Assembly: GCA_031551355.1 (NCBI GenBank)
Contig: JAVBNT010000020.1
Location: 1-64,000, forward strand
Reading direction: 5' to 3'
DNA: 64,000 bases
Source of the DNA: JAVBNT01 sp031551355
GTDB taxonomy: Bacteria; Vulcanimicrobiota; CADAWZ01
The translations under genes and the position numbers were made by a program. Positions 53,158 to 62,274 of this stretch are shown here, in pieces. The first letter of the stretch is position 1; every line of letters begins with the position of its first letter. Under the pieces are notes generated by a model. It worked only from the letters and a program-made list of their open reading frames with translations. It was not told where the DNA came from and made no database searches.

Positions 53158-53262
53158 AATAAAAAAGATGACGGCTCGTGTAATATTACACGAGCCGTCA
53201 GAGCTTTTCGGTTTACTACCTTATTATAGCAACCTGATAGTTCTTTGGTATGGTATAAGAAC
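53158..53262 (-). ncRNA. tracrRNA
   Basis: On the minus strand the sequence begins with the anti-repeat TTATACCATACCAAAGAAC, then TATCAGGTTGCTATAATAAG. It pairs with both halves of the CRISPR repeat: 13 bp with TGGTATGGTATAA, five with CTGAT and seven with GTTATAG, bulges between. It continues AAGGTAGTAAACCGAAAAGC, probably the nexus region. It ends in a perfect 32-bp palindrome (53169-53200: TGACGGCTCGTGTAAT and its complement) with a TCTTTTTT tail, a strong terminator. The exact 5' end and promoter are not evident. Confidence 0.85.
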
Positions 53263-53350
53263 TGTAAATTTTTTCTATTTTTTTTATTTTTTCCCTTTTT
53301 TGCGCCTTAAATTTTTGCTTTTGTAAAAAAAGCTTCTTAATAAAAAAACT

Positions 53351-53377
53351 TAAAAATACTTTTGCTAAAGCATTTTT
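53351..53377. terminator. AT-rich hairpin at the cas-proximal array edge
   Basis: AAAAATACTTTTGC / GCTAAAGCATTTTT pairing. On the minus strand it would follow the last crRNA and could end array transcripts before the tracrRNA. Confidence 0.45.
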
Positions 53378-53397
53378 AGGGTGCACAATGCGGAACT

Positions 53398-53823
53398 ATT
53401 ATACCATACCAGAAAACATCAGGGAACTATAACGACAACTTCGGGTTCCTTCAGGTTTTCTTTATTATACCATACCAGAAAACATCAGGGAACTATAACA
53501 AGAGGCGTATCGCTGTTTTCCATAGCCCAATTATACCATACCAGAAAACATCAGGGAACTATAACTTTTGGTGGCAAGGAAGTCGAAACCGTAGAATTAT
53601 ACCATACCAGAAAACATCAGGGAACTATAACACTGGGAAATAAAAATGGCTGACTTCCTTGATTATACCATACCAGAAAACATCAGGGAACTATAACAGT
53701 GCGAACAGAATTGTAGACCTGACAAGAATTATACCATACCAGAAAACATCAGGGAACTATAACGTTCTTTAACCATTTACCTCTCCTTATTTTATTATAC
53801 CATACCGGAAAAGAACTATTAAC
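53398..53823 (-). CRISPR. CRISPR array, 6 exact repeats plus 1 degenerate, 6 spacers
   Basis: Exact 36-bp repeats start at 53398, 53464, 53530, 53596, 53662 and 53728; a degenerate one occupies 53794-53823. Every spacer is 30 bp. Read on the minus strand the repeat begins GTTATAGTTCCC, like other II-C repeats, and ends GGTATGGTATAAT. That end contains an extended -10 box (TGGTATAAT), so each repeat can start its own crRNA, as known for Neisseria II-C arrays. The minus strand is therefore the crRNA strand, matching the tracrRNA and cas genes. The degenerate repeat lies at the cas-distal end. Confidence 0.98.
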
Positions 53824-54316
53824 GCTTTCTTGGATTGTCGGAATCCGATTTAATTACCCGGTAAAATATTGCTATTAATGTCGTTTATCTTTAAGGTGTT
53901 GTTGAAATATTTTTGGTTATAGTGTTTTTGTACGTTGTAATATGAAAACTGTAAATTCAAATTCTAGGATTTGTAATGCTCGTTGTTACTATTATATTTT
54001 AATTGCGCTGTAAAAACATTGTGATTTTATTTTTAATTTTGTTACATTGTATTTATATCTTAAAATAGCTAGCTGAGTTTTTTAGTAATGGCGGTATTGG
54101 TGTTTAGGTTATATCAGAAAAAATATTGTTAGCTTTCTTTATTTAGTTTGTTGTATAAAAATTAAAGATGATTGCCGGGAAAAAAGTTTTTATAAATTGT
54201 CAGATATTTTTTATATTTTAGTATAAATATTATTGTTTTTTCATTGTTATATTTAAATTAAGAGATTTTGATTGCCATACTGTCTTGCTCTGGTAATTCA
54301 AATTTTATACAAACTT
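53824..54316. other. AT-rich stretch without a gene
   Basis: About 490 bases, very AT-rich, with stop codons in all frames. No repeat, RNA or terminator recognised. It separates the CRISPR array from the broken toxin gene. Confidence 0.5.
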
Positions 54317-54520
54317 TCAGAACTTATAAATATCTTTTCTGTGTCCGGCGTGAATGATTTCAACGGTTATTTTAAAATCATCAGTATTGGTGATTCTGTA
54401 TCTCCAATATTCCTTTTTATCTCCGATAAGCGGTTTGCCCTATTTTCGCGGTTCCTGACAGTCGACAGGATTTTTATCAATCCAGGCGATTATAAACTCA
54501 GCTGCCCTTTGTCTATTCTT
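54317..54520 (-). pseudogene. Broken RelE/ParE-type toxin gene
   Basis: The minus strand reads RAAEFIIAWIDKNPVDCQEP then RK, an in-frame TAG (54440-54442), and GKPLIGDKKEYWRYRITNTD followed by DFKITVEIIHAGHRKDIYKF before TGA at 54317-54319. This is the body of the RelE toxin family, including the WRYR and GHR-DIY motifs. The N-terminus is missing and the frame is interrupted, and no antitoxin is visible. It is a remnant, ending beside the amidohydrolase gene. Confidence 0.7.
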
Positions 54521-54521
54521 T

Positions 54522-56276
54522 TTATTTTGCCGGTGTCTGCTGCTTTGCTTTATATACCTGTGAGCCGCGAAACCATGTTTCAAGAACTTTAGCTTCCGAC
54601 GGCGCTTTAGTCTGAAGAATATTTTTGTCCAGCAGTATAAAGTCAGCGGATTTGCCTGCTTCTATGCTGCCGGTAATTTTCTCTAAATCATATGCGTAAG
54701 CCGCCGTTAACGTGAAAGCGTCAATGGCTTGTTCCGTTGAGATAGCTTCATTGGGATTTTCCGTACATTCTTCTGCTGTACGTCCGCCCCGCCAGGGAGC
54801 TATTAACGTTCTGGTGGCTGCCATCTCAATTCCTATTAACGGATTTGGAGTGCCGGTTACCGGATAGTCGCTGGCGGCTGCAACTTTCATTCCGGTGTCG
54901 TAAAAAGATTTTGCCGGCAGCATGTGTTCGGCTCTGTAGCGCCCAAGCTGTTTTAGCTCTGAATCTTCCCATACGGCGGATTTGCAAAACCAATATGGAT
55001 TGATCACTGCGACAATACCGAGGTTGTGAAGGCGCGATATATCATTCGGATCCACCAGTTCCAGGTGTGTAAGGGCATGTCTGTTTGGCTTTTCCAGCGT
55101 TTCCAGGCCATCCAGAGCAAGTTTTACAGCCGCATCTCCGATAACATGGATGTGTATGCGCAGGTTATTTTTTTCACACAGTTTGAAGGCTTCGCGCAGG
55201 GCGATCGCGTCTGACGGCCATATCGGCTCTCCTCTGTAGCCGGGCCGTGAAGCGTAATCTTCCGATAGATACGCCGTTTGTCCGACAATAGCTCCGTCCA
55301 TGAAGAACTTTGCCAGTCTGAATCCCAACAGAATACTTGGTGAGCCGTCTTCGTATGCTTTTATCTCATTGGCCGTCCATTCGATCGCATCTTTATAGGT
55401 TTGCGGCGTAACTAAAAAGGCGAGCTGTGTGTAAGTCAAAAGTTTTCCTTCCGCGAGCAGCTCACGGTAGGCGGTATATTGGTTGTCGCGGGGCAATACC
55501 ATGGCGCACATATATCCGGTAATTCCCAGACTGTGTGCCATGTCCTGAAATTTCAGTATCAGCTCTTTGTGTTCCGCAACGGTAATTGGCGGCAGTGCCG
55601 AGTCTACTAATATGGTCGCGTCATCGCGCAGTGTGCCGCATGGTTTGCCTGTTTGGTCAAGAACAATTAAACCGCTGTATGAATCAATATATTGTTCGGC
55701 CTTACTAACTTCAAGGGCTTTGGAGTTCACCCATGCGGAATGTTGATCCGATGAGCGAATGAAAATGGGAATTTCCATGCTTACCTGATCCAGCAGCGCT
55801 TTGTTTGGAGGCCCTTCGGTAAATGCGGCATTGTCCCATCCGGTTCCGCGCAGAACCTGTGTGTTTGGATGTGCTTGCAGGTATTTTTTTATATGCGCCG
55901 CGTATTCCTTTGGTTTGGGTATGTCTCCCTCATACGGTAAATCACGCAGCTCAAGTAAAGAGCTCAGGTTGGGATGCGCGTGTGCGTCAAAGAATGACGG
56001 CATCATCATTTTTCCTTGCAGGTCTACTAGTTCACAGTCCCGGCCGGCAACCTTAAGCGCACCGTTCAGACTGCCTGCATAGCGGAATTTGCCATTTTTG
56101 ACCGCAACGGCTTCAACCGGAGGCATGCCGGTTTTTCTATAAATTAACCCGCCATAAAATACCGTATTGCCGCTGTCCTTTCCGCGTACATCCAATGTTT
56201 GCCTGGTTGTACAAGCGCCCGTCAGAGTTGGCATGATTATGCAAATAAGTAAAATAATTATTGTCATTTTTTTCAT
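54522..56276 (-). CDS. Lipoprotein amidohydrolase (YtcJ-like)
   Basis: A 584-residue metal-dependent hydrolase of the amidohydrolase superfamily, YtcJ/LAF3 group. A signal with lipobox LTGAC (Cys ~22) anchors it outside the cytoplasm. Landmarks: MPSFFDAHAHPNLSSLLELR (metal HxH), GTGWDNAAF, the HIHVIGDAAVKLALD motif, ALTHLELVDPNDI and VAAASDYPVTGTPNPL (Asp). The end has ADFILLDKNIL. Substrate unknown; this group cleaves diverse amide or ester bonds. GGAG lies ten bases before the start. Confidence 0.88.
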   Translation of the reverse strand: MKKMTIIILLICIIMPTLTGACTTRQTLDVRGKDSGNTVFYGGLIYRKTGMPPVEAVAVKNGKFRYAGSLNGALKVAGRDCELVDLQGKMMMPSFFDAHAHPNLSSLLELRDLPYEGDIPKPKEYAAHIKKYLQAHPNTQVLRGTGWDNAAFTEGPPNKALLDQVSMEIPIFIRSSDQHSAWVNSKALEVSKAEQYIDSYSGLIVLDQTGKPCGTLRDDATILVDSALPPITVAEHKELILKFQDMAHSLGITGYMCAMVLPRDNQYTAYRELLAEGKLLTYTQLAFLVTPQTYKDAIEWTANEIKAYEDGSPSILLGFRLAKFFMDGAIVGQTAYLSEDYASRPGYRGEPIWPSDAIALREAFKLCEKNNLRIHIHVIGDAAVKLALDGLETLEKPNRHALTHLELVDPNDISRLHNLGIVAVINPYWFCKSAVWEDSELKQLGRYRAEHMLPAKSFYDTGMKVAAASDYPVTGTPNPLIGIEMAATRTLIAPWRGGRTAEECTENPNEAISTEQAIDAFTLTAAYAYDLEKITGSIEAGKSADFILLDKNILQTKAPSEAKVLETWFRGSQVYKAKQQTPAK

Positions 56277-56320
56277 TGCTTTAACACTCCGGAAAAATTA
56301 TAATAAGAAATTAGCCGTTA

Positions 56321-56353
56321 ATAAAAAAGCACGGATATTGTATTCCGTGCTTT
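56321..56353 (-). terminator. Terminator of the Gln-rich orphan gene
   Basis: AAAGCACGGA / TCCGTGCTTT stem followed on the minus strand by T's, about 25 bases past the stop at 56379. Confidence 0.8.
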
Positions 56354-56378
56354 GAAAAGGTTAAAACGATTTTTTTTA

Positions 56379-57293
56379 TTACAGAGAGGCTTCCATTGAC
56401 ATTGGCATACTGTCAGGGTTTTCCGCCAGTTCTATTTCGCCGATTCCCTCTGCAGGAAGCAACTCCATCATTGCCGACTCAACACGTGGTTCGGATTTCA
56501 TCTGGACAAGCGATTCTTTCGGAGTGCTTGTAGCCGGATCTATTTGTCCTGTAACCATTATTTCTGCCGTGGCTCTGAACTGTTTGGGAATATCGGAAAG
56601 AATTTCTTCGGGCGTTCTGTTCATAACCCTGTTGATATCTTCAATTCTGATTTTTTCCATTTGAATCTCTTCACCCGTTTTTGCACGTGTGAACGTTTCC
56701 TGACCCTGCTGCGGTTGGTTGGATTCTTTGGCAAACATGGCCAGTTGCCTCATTGTGTCTTTTTCATCCTGTTTAGACTTCATCTTTTTGGCTTCGCCTT
56801 CAAGAATACCCAATGTGGCGGCCTGATTTAGATCTTCCATAATCTCTTTGAAATCGGTAATGCCGCTGCCGCGGGAAGAAGGAGCTTCTTTTTTCTCCGT
56901 TTTTCCGAAGTGTGCTCCGAATTCAGCGGTGTTTTTTTTGTCTTCTGTTTTGCTGTCTTTGTTTTTTGAACCCAGTGCCATTGCTGCATGGCCTGATGAC
57001 TGATGCATTCTCTGCTGCTGGAGTTTGGTTTCCTGCTGGTCAGATTTGCGCATTTGCTGCTGTTCTTTATGTTCCTGCTCCTCATGGAGCTCCTGTGATT
57101 CTTCATTGAGACTCTTCGTCGCATTATCGGAAAGAGTTACTCCATCCCGCTGTTTGGGTTGTTCTTCCATTTTTGCAGAATGCTGTTTTGCTGTTCCTGT
57201 ACCCTGCGCAGCAAATCCGGATGTGCTGACCATTGCAGCTTTGAATTGGTAATCCGGCATACCATAAGATCCGATATTATTGATTCCGGCCAT
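56379..57293 (-). CDS. Gln/Glu/Lys-rich orphan protein
   Basis: A 304-residue hydrophilic protein starting MAGINNIGSYGMPDYQFKAA, with no signal peptide. Residues ~40-130 are low-complexity (EEQEHKEQQQMRKSDQQETK), and the rest is partly helical. No known domain. A strong AAGGAGG lies nine bases before the ATG, and it has its own terminator. The N-terminus resembles those of the proteins at 39172 and 41457. Confidence 0.65.
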   Translation of the reverse strand: MAGINNIGSYGMPDYQFKAAMVSTSGFAAQGTGTAKQHSAKMEEQPKQRDGVTLSDNATKSLNEESQELHEEQEHKEQQQMRKSDQQETKLQQQRMHQSSGHAAMALGSKNKDSKTEDKKNTAEFGAHFGKTEKKEAPSSRGSGITDFKEIMEDLNQAATLGILEGEAKKMKSKQDEKDTMRQLAMFAKESNQPQQGQETFTRAKTGEEIQMEKIRIEDINRVMNRTPEEILSDIPKQFRATAEIMVTGQIDPATSTPKESLVQMKSEPRVESAMMELLPAEGIGEIELAENPDSMPMSMEASL

Positions 57294-57400
57294 AAGAGCT
57301 GCCTCCTTAACTATGTTCGTATGATAGAATTTTAACAGATAGCGCCAATAATGTAAAGTATTATGTGCCTTGTAGATATTAAATTAAAATTAACTTTTCG

Positions 57401-60400
57401 TCATTTTTCTATTATTGGTTTGCAGCTCATAAAATTAAAGATCGCGGGGAAGTATCTGCCTTTAGGGATGCTGATTTTAAAAGGATCCGAAGTCGTGTCC
57501 AGAGGTTTTAGAGTTGCCGTAAGGCTATTTCTCAGGCTTTGCAGTTTTTTCATCTTTTGAAATTTGGCAATATCAAGCTCTTCCAGTCTTTTCATCAGAT
57601 CGGTATATTTGTCTTTATTGCCTATTTTAAGATTGCATACGGCATAAAGGTTTAGTATTTCAAACATCATGGGATTGCGCTTAACAGCTTTGTAAGCATA
57701 TGATAATGCCGCTTCGGATTTATCCTGAAGCAATGTTATCAGGCCAAGATTGTACCATATGGATGCTTCAAGGTTATTTAATTCCGATGCTTTCCTTAAA
57801 GTATGCAATGCGCCCTGGGTATCTTCAAGTTCTATCTGTATGCTGCCTTTCAGAAGCCAGGCATGCAGGTCGTCCGGATCCAGCAGCAGCGCGCTCTCGG
57901 CATTTGTCAGCGCGTCGTCGAGATTTCCGTATATCTTAAGGCACCTTCCGCGCGCGATCCATGCCGGGGGATAGGTATTGTCTATTCTTAATGCTTTTTC
58001 AGCGTATTGCTGAGCGTCGAGCAGACTGCCGTTTTCAATGAGAAATGTACTGAAGTTGACGATTGTTTCCGGATCTGTGGAGTTTATGTTCAGAGCCTGA
58101 GTGAAAAAGCTCATGGCTTTTTGTTTGTTCCCGTTATGGCAGCTTGCAGCACCCATTGTAGACCATAGTGCCGGTGAGGTATAGCATATTTTTGCCGCCT
58201 CGTTAAATTTCTCCATTGCCAGATCGTATTTTGCGGTTGAATAAAAGACAAGCCCGTCTAAAAAGTGAGCTTCCGGATCAAGCCTGTTGATCGAAACCAG
58301 TTTTTGGAATATTTCCGACGCTTCAATATAATGCTTGTTGAGATAAAGTTCTATACCCCTGTTTTTAAGCAAATCTATGTTATTATTTTTAAATGTTTCC
58401 TGGGGAGGAAGGGTTATATGCTCACCTTTATTTATTGCGACCATGCGCTTGATGGCGTTGACTGATGCCGATAGCGGGTATTCCTGTGAGATAATGTTTG
58501 TTTTTGCCAGAGCTTCGTCGTTTTTTCCCGATCTCAGCAATATTTCCGATGCCTTTATAATACTTACCGGATCCGAAGAGAATTTTCCGTTTTCCAGATA
58601 ATTAACTGCCTGCTCCGGATTGCCCATATCTTCGATGGCTGCTGCCTTTTGTATCGTAATGAAAAGTTCTTCTTCATCCGTGAGGTTTTCGGCAGTTGAG
58701 AGCAATTTTTCGGCTAACGGGGCTTTGCCTGTTTTCCTCAGGGAATATGCAAGCATGCCCATTGATGTTATATCCTGAGGATTTTCCGCGCAAAGCTTTT
58801 CAAAAATTCTTGTGGAGCGGTCAGGCTGGTTAAGGATGATCATCAGCGCCCCTTTTAACCTAAGCAGATTTTCAGGTTCTTCCTTTAACTGCTCCATATA
58901 CTCATTTAAAAGAAGATGTGAAGTTGCTTCCGCTTTTTCTCTCTGTCCGCTGGCCTGCAGGAAGCTTATATATGAAATCCACAATGACGGGAAATACGGT
59001 AGCAGCGAAATCATCTGTCTATGACACTTTTCTATAAAAGCAAGATCCCCGTTTACACTGTTTGACTCTATCTGATCTTTGTAATAACCGACGGATTTGG
59101 GAAAAACTCTTATAAAAGCCTCGAACATTGCTTTGGACTTGAGGATTTCCCCCTGTTCCTTGAGAATTTTTCCACAGAAAAATAATGTTGAGACAAGCGT
59201 CTTGTTTGACAAATAAGCCGACTGCAGTGTTGTGAAAGCCTCTGATTTGTTGCCCTGCAGCATTTTGATAAGCCCGTCGATCATCATATCTTCCGAACTT
59301 TTTTTGTCTTTTTTTAAACGTAGAATTGAGACGATATTTTTATCTTTTGACTTTGAGAAGAAACGTTTTTCAAGCTCCTGTGTCTGAGGCGCTCTGGGGT
59401 GGTTGTGCTTCATAAGTTCAAAAAGCTTTTTGGCCTCTTCCTCGTTGCCGGAGATTTTTTCGAGGATGCATATCAGATAATTGACCTTGAGCTCAAGTTC
59501 CGGTGATTTATCTATCAGTTTGCTGAGATTTTTTTTGGCGTCTTCAATATCGCAGGTAATGGCAAGGATGGTGTTGAGATCGGTTGTCGCAAAATCATAA
59601 TCAATCTGGTCTAACTGACTTATTTCGTTTTTCAGTTCCTTAAGATACTTGGTTCTGTTCAATGCGCAGTTCAGGAATTGATGTACCTGCTCGCTTTCTT
59701 TATTGGAGGTGATCAGCTCCTGACAGCGCAGTATGCATTCCGAATAATTATGTGTTTCCAGAAAAACTTTTGCCAGCTCTTCTTTCACCGACACCGACCA
59801 TGGAGCTCCGCTAAGGAATGACTGTGCCAGATCAATGGCAGTTTCTCCGCGGCCATAAAGGGATAGAACCCTCATTTTTCCAATAATGGCTTCAGCAGGG
59901 GGGTTCATTTTTTTCAGAACAAGATCATAATATTCTTCGGCCTTGTTGATATTTTTTATTTCAAAATACGAATCGCCTATTCCGAGCAGGCTTCTTTTGT
60001 AATGAGGATCTATTGAAAGCGATATGTTAAACGCTTTTATTGCCTCCTGATGAAATCCGAGTGACAGAAATGCTTTTCCGCGATAATACCAGGCTTCTCT
60101 AAATCTTGGGTTTAGCTCTGTTGCCTCGGTAAAAGCTTCCTGCGCCGACTCGAATTTATTGGTTTTCATCAGCGAAACGCCGTAATGATACCATATGTCC
60201 GGTATCTTATTATTGATCTCAAGCGCCTCTTCATAGTATACAAGTGCATCGGCAGGATTTCCGCTCTCTGTTGTTACCTGGGCAATTTTTGCGATGATTT
60301 CCGCATTTTCCGGAGATAATTCCGCTGCCCTTTTGAAAGAGGTCATTGCTTCTGCGAATTGTTTCGAAGCTCTTAATGTATCGCCTTTATAATACCAGGC

Positions 60401-62083
60401 TTTCCAATAATCAGGGTGCAGCGATATAAACTCATCGAATATCTTCAAAGCTTTTTCATGATTTCCGTCGTTTGACAGGGCGACTCCCTTATGTACGAGT
60501 GCCGGTGTGCGCGGATTCAGTTTGATTGCTTCGTCATAAGCTTTTATGGCGTCACTGTATTGACGCAGATTGGCAAGAGAAAGTCCCTTTTTTATCCAGT
60601 CCTCTTCCGTTGAGGCCTCTTCTGCGGCAGAGTCTTCCAGTTTGATTTCGCGCCCGGTATGTTTGCGGTATATTTCCGAAAGATCGGCCTGGATCTCTGA
60701 AAACATGCTATAACGCGATGATTGCTCTTTGGCAACACATTTTTTTATTATATTATTGATGTCTTTAGGAACAGAGCCCTTAAGTTCCGATGGATTAGGC
60801 GGTTCGAGCGACAAATGCCTGTCTATTACTTCTGTCGGATCCTCGTCGTGAAACGGGTTGGTTCCGGTGAACATTTCATACATCATAACGCCGAAGGCAT
60901 ATATATCGGTTTTGGTAGAAGCCATTGTCATATCCGAAAACAATTCCGGCGCCATGTAAGGTATTGTTCCTACCATCGCTGCTGATGCCAGAATGTCTTT
61001 ACCTTTTACATCCTTGGAATTTACATCCGTTTCCAGTCCGGGAGTGTAGGCTATTTTACCAAGCCCGAAGTCGGAAATTTTCAATACATTTTCTTTGTCA
61101 ATAAAGCAGTTTGCCGGTTTAATATCTCTATGGACAAGGTGCATTCTTGAAGTTGCATAGTTCATCCCCTCACAGAACTGGAGAGAGTAATCAAGGGCTT
61201 CGGCAAAATTAAGCTCTTTCTCATTAATAACGGTTTCAAGTTCGGGTCCGTCTATATATTCAAGAAAAATATAAGGACGGCCCTCGCGTATAATGACGCG
61301 CTCTGCCTGAACGATATTTCTGTGCTTGCCAAGCTTTGTCCAAATTTCTGCTTCTTTAATAAATTGGGAACATACCTGCGTATTATACAAATACTGATCC
61401 TGAAAAGTTTTCAGCGCATAAGATTTTGAACGCTCACTGTCCTTCACAAGATAAACTACGCCCATTCCGCCGTAAAGAATGTCGTATATTTCATAACGGT
61501 TGTCTATCACGTAGCCCTTGGTCCACTCTTCTCTTGATGTGATAGGACCCGATAGTGTTTTTATATCCTTTATTGAATCCTCAAGCTGCTGTTGTTCTTT
61601 TCCCCTTACAGGCTTGTTTTCCAGACTGGAGAAATATTGTTCAATATCTTTTTCATCACTGAAATCAGGGAAAGCCATTTTTCCGGACTGCAGATATTCC
61701 TTTAGAGGTGCGTCTATATAAGTCCAGGTAAAGTGATTTGTTATATGGACAATTGCTTCTGCAAATGTTTTGTCAAACGGGGAGATATTACTTTTTGTCA
61801 GCAGTGAGGCCATTAGTATTTTACCGTTTATTACCATTCTCATTTCATGAATTAAGTATGAGTCTAATGATAAATACAGCGTTTGTTCCTCATGTTTGCA
61901 TATCATAACAAATACGGGGCGTTTTTTTGAGTATTTATTCGTCAGTGTTAAAAGAAATGCATGCGTTATGGAGTCCCAGGAGATTAAAAAATGCTCTTCA
62001 TCCGTTTTAACCATAATATGCTGCGGGTCAACATTTAATGCTTTTATTTGTGTTAGTTTGAAATTTGTCCCTTGTTCAGACAC
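57401..62083 (-). CDS. Ser/Thr protein kinase with long TPR array
   Basis: A 1560-residue signalling protein. Residues ~1-180 form an unrecognised domain. A Hanks-type kinase (~190-460) shows a P-loop variant LYGGMGVVYLVKD, the Lys in YALKTF (~224), the catalytic LVHRDIKPANCFID (~316-329), SDFGLGK (~337) and GTIPYMAPELF. From ~490 to ~1530 come about 25 TPR-like units (for example PDIWYHYGVSLMKTNKFESA). No transmembrane segment is evident, so it is probably cytoplasmic. Start is GTG, nine bases after GGAG. TPRs likely recruit substrates; none is evident nearby. Confidence 0.9.
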   Translation of the reverse strand: MSEQGTNFKLTQIKALNVDPQHIMVKTDEEHFLISWDSITHAFLLTLTNKYSKKRPVFVMICKHEEQTLYLSLDSYLIHEMRMVINGKILMASLLTKSNISPFDKTFAEAIVHITNHFTWTYIDAPLKEYLQSGKMAFPDFSDEKDIEQYFSSLENKPVRGKEQQQLEDSIKDIKTLSGPITSREEWTKGYVIDNRYEIYDILYGGMGVVYLVKDSERSKSYALKTFQDQYLYNTQVCSQFIKEAEIWTKLGKHRNIVQAERVIIREGRPYIFLEYIDGPELETVINEKELNFAEALDYSLQFCEGMNYATSRMHLVHRDIKPANCFIDKENVLKISDFGLGKIAYTPGLETDVNSKDVKGKDILASAAMVGTIPYMAPELFSDMTMASTKTDIYAFGVMMYEMFTGTNPFHDEDPTEVIDRHLSLEPPNPSELKGSVPKDINNIIKKCVAKEQSSRYSMFSEIQADLSEIYRKHTGREIKLEDSAAEEASTEEDWIKKGLSLANLRQYSDAIKAYDEAIKLNPRTPALVHKGVALSNDGNHEKALKIFDEFISLHPDYWKAWYYKGDTLRASKQFAEAMTSFKRAAELSPENAEIIAKIAQVTTESGNPADALVYYEEALEINNKIPDIWYHYGVSLMKTNKFESAQEAFTEATELNPRFREAWYYRGKAFLSLGFHQEAIKAFNISLSIDPHYKRSLLGIGDSYFEIKNINKAEEYYDLVLKKMNPPAEAIIGKMRVLSLYGRGETAIDLAQSFLSGAPWSVSVKEELAKVFLETHNYSECILRCQELITSNKESEQVHQFLNCALNRTKYLKELKNEISQLDQIDYDFATTDLNTILAITCDIEDAKKNLSKLIDKSPELELKVNYLICILEKISGNEEEAKKLFELMKHNHPRAPQTQELEKRFFSKSKDKNIVSILRLKKDKKSSEDMMIDGLIKMLQGNKSEAFTTLQSAYLSNKTLVSTLFFCGKILKEQGEILKSKAMFEAFIRVFPKSVGYYKDQIESNSVNGDLAFIEKCHRQMISLLPYFPSLWISYISFLQASGQREKAEATSHLLLNEYMEQLKEEPENLLRLKGALMIILNQPDRSTRIFEKLCAENPQDITSMGMLAYSLRKTGKAPLAEKLLSTAENLTDEEELFITIQKAAAIEDMGNPEQAVNYLENGKFSSDPVSIIKASEILLRSGKNDEALAKTNIISQEYPLSASVNAIKRMVAINKGEHITLPPQETFKNNNIDLLKNRGIELYLNKHYIEASEIFQKLVSINRLDPEAHFLDGLVFYSTAKYDLAMEKFNEAAKICYTSPALWSTMGAASCHNGNKQKAMSFFTQALNINSTDPETIVNFSTFLIENGSLLDAQQYAEKALRIDNTYPPAWIARGRCLKIYGNLDDALTNAESALLLDPDDLHAWLLKGSIQIELEDTQGALHTLRKASELNNLEASIWYNLGLITLLQDKSEAALSYAYKAVKRNPMMFEILNLYAVCNLKIGNKDKYTDLMKRLEELDIAKFQKMKKLQSLRNSLTATLKPLDTTSDPFKISIPKGRYFPAIFNFMSCKPIIEK

Positions 62084-62274
62084 TTTTATTTGCTCCGTAT
62101 TTTTGCAGAAAAAAATTATATTTCGTAAATATTTAGTTTTAACTTTCGATATATTATATACTTTTCCTCTCTTTAAGCTGTTATGAAGGATTCTATTGCA
62201 ATTTTTAGAAATTTATCTGAGCAGGCGAGTTTGGTTTGATACTGCAATCTAACTTAAATTGTTGAGGAGATTTT

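Noticed and set aside
53232..53340. A defined tracrRNA promoter
   Set aside because: The stretch upstream of the anti-repeat is A/T-rich and many weak -10-like boxes fit; none stands out enough to report.
53381..53653. Open frame with repeated LYHTRKHQGTIT units
   Set aside because: It runs through the CRISPR array; repeat plus spacer is 66 bases, a multiple of three, which keeps a frame open by chance.
54272..54592. Plus-strand hydrophobic frame of 106 residues
   Set aside because: It lies antisense to the RelE remnant and the end of the amidohydrolase gene; the minus-strand reading has clear family motifs.
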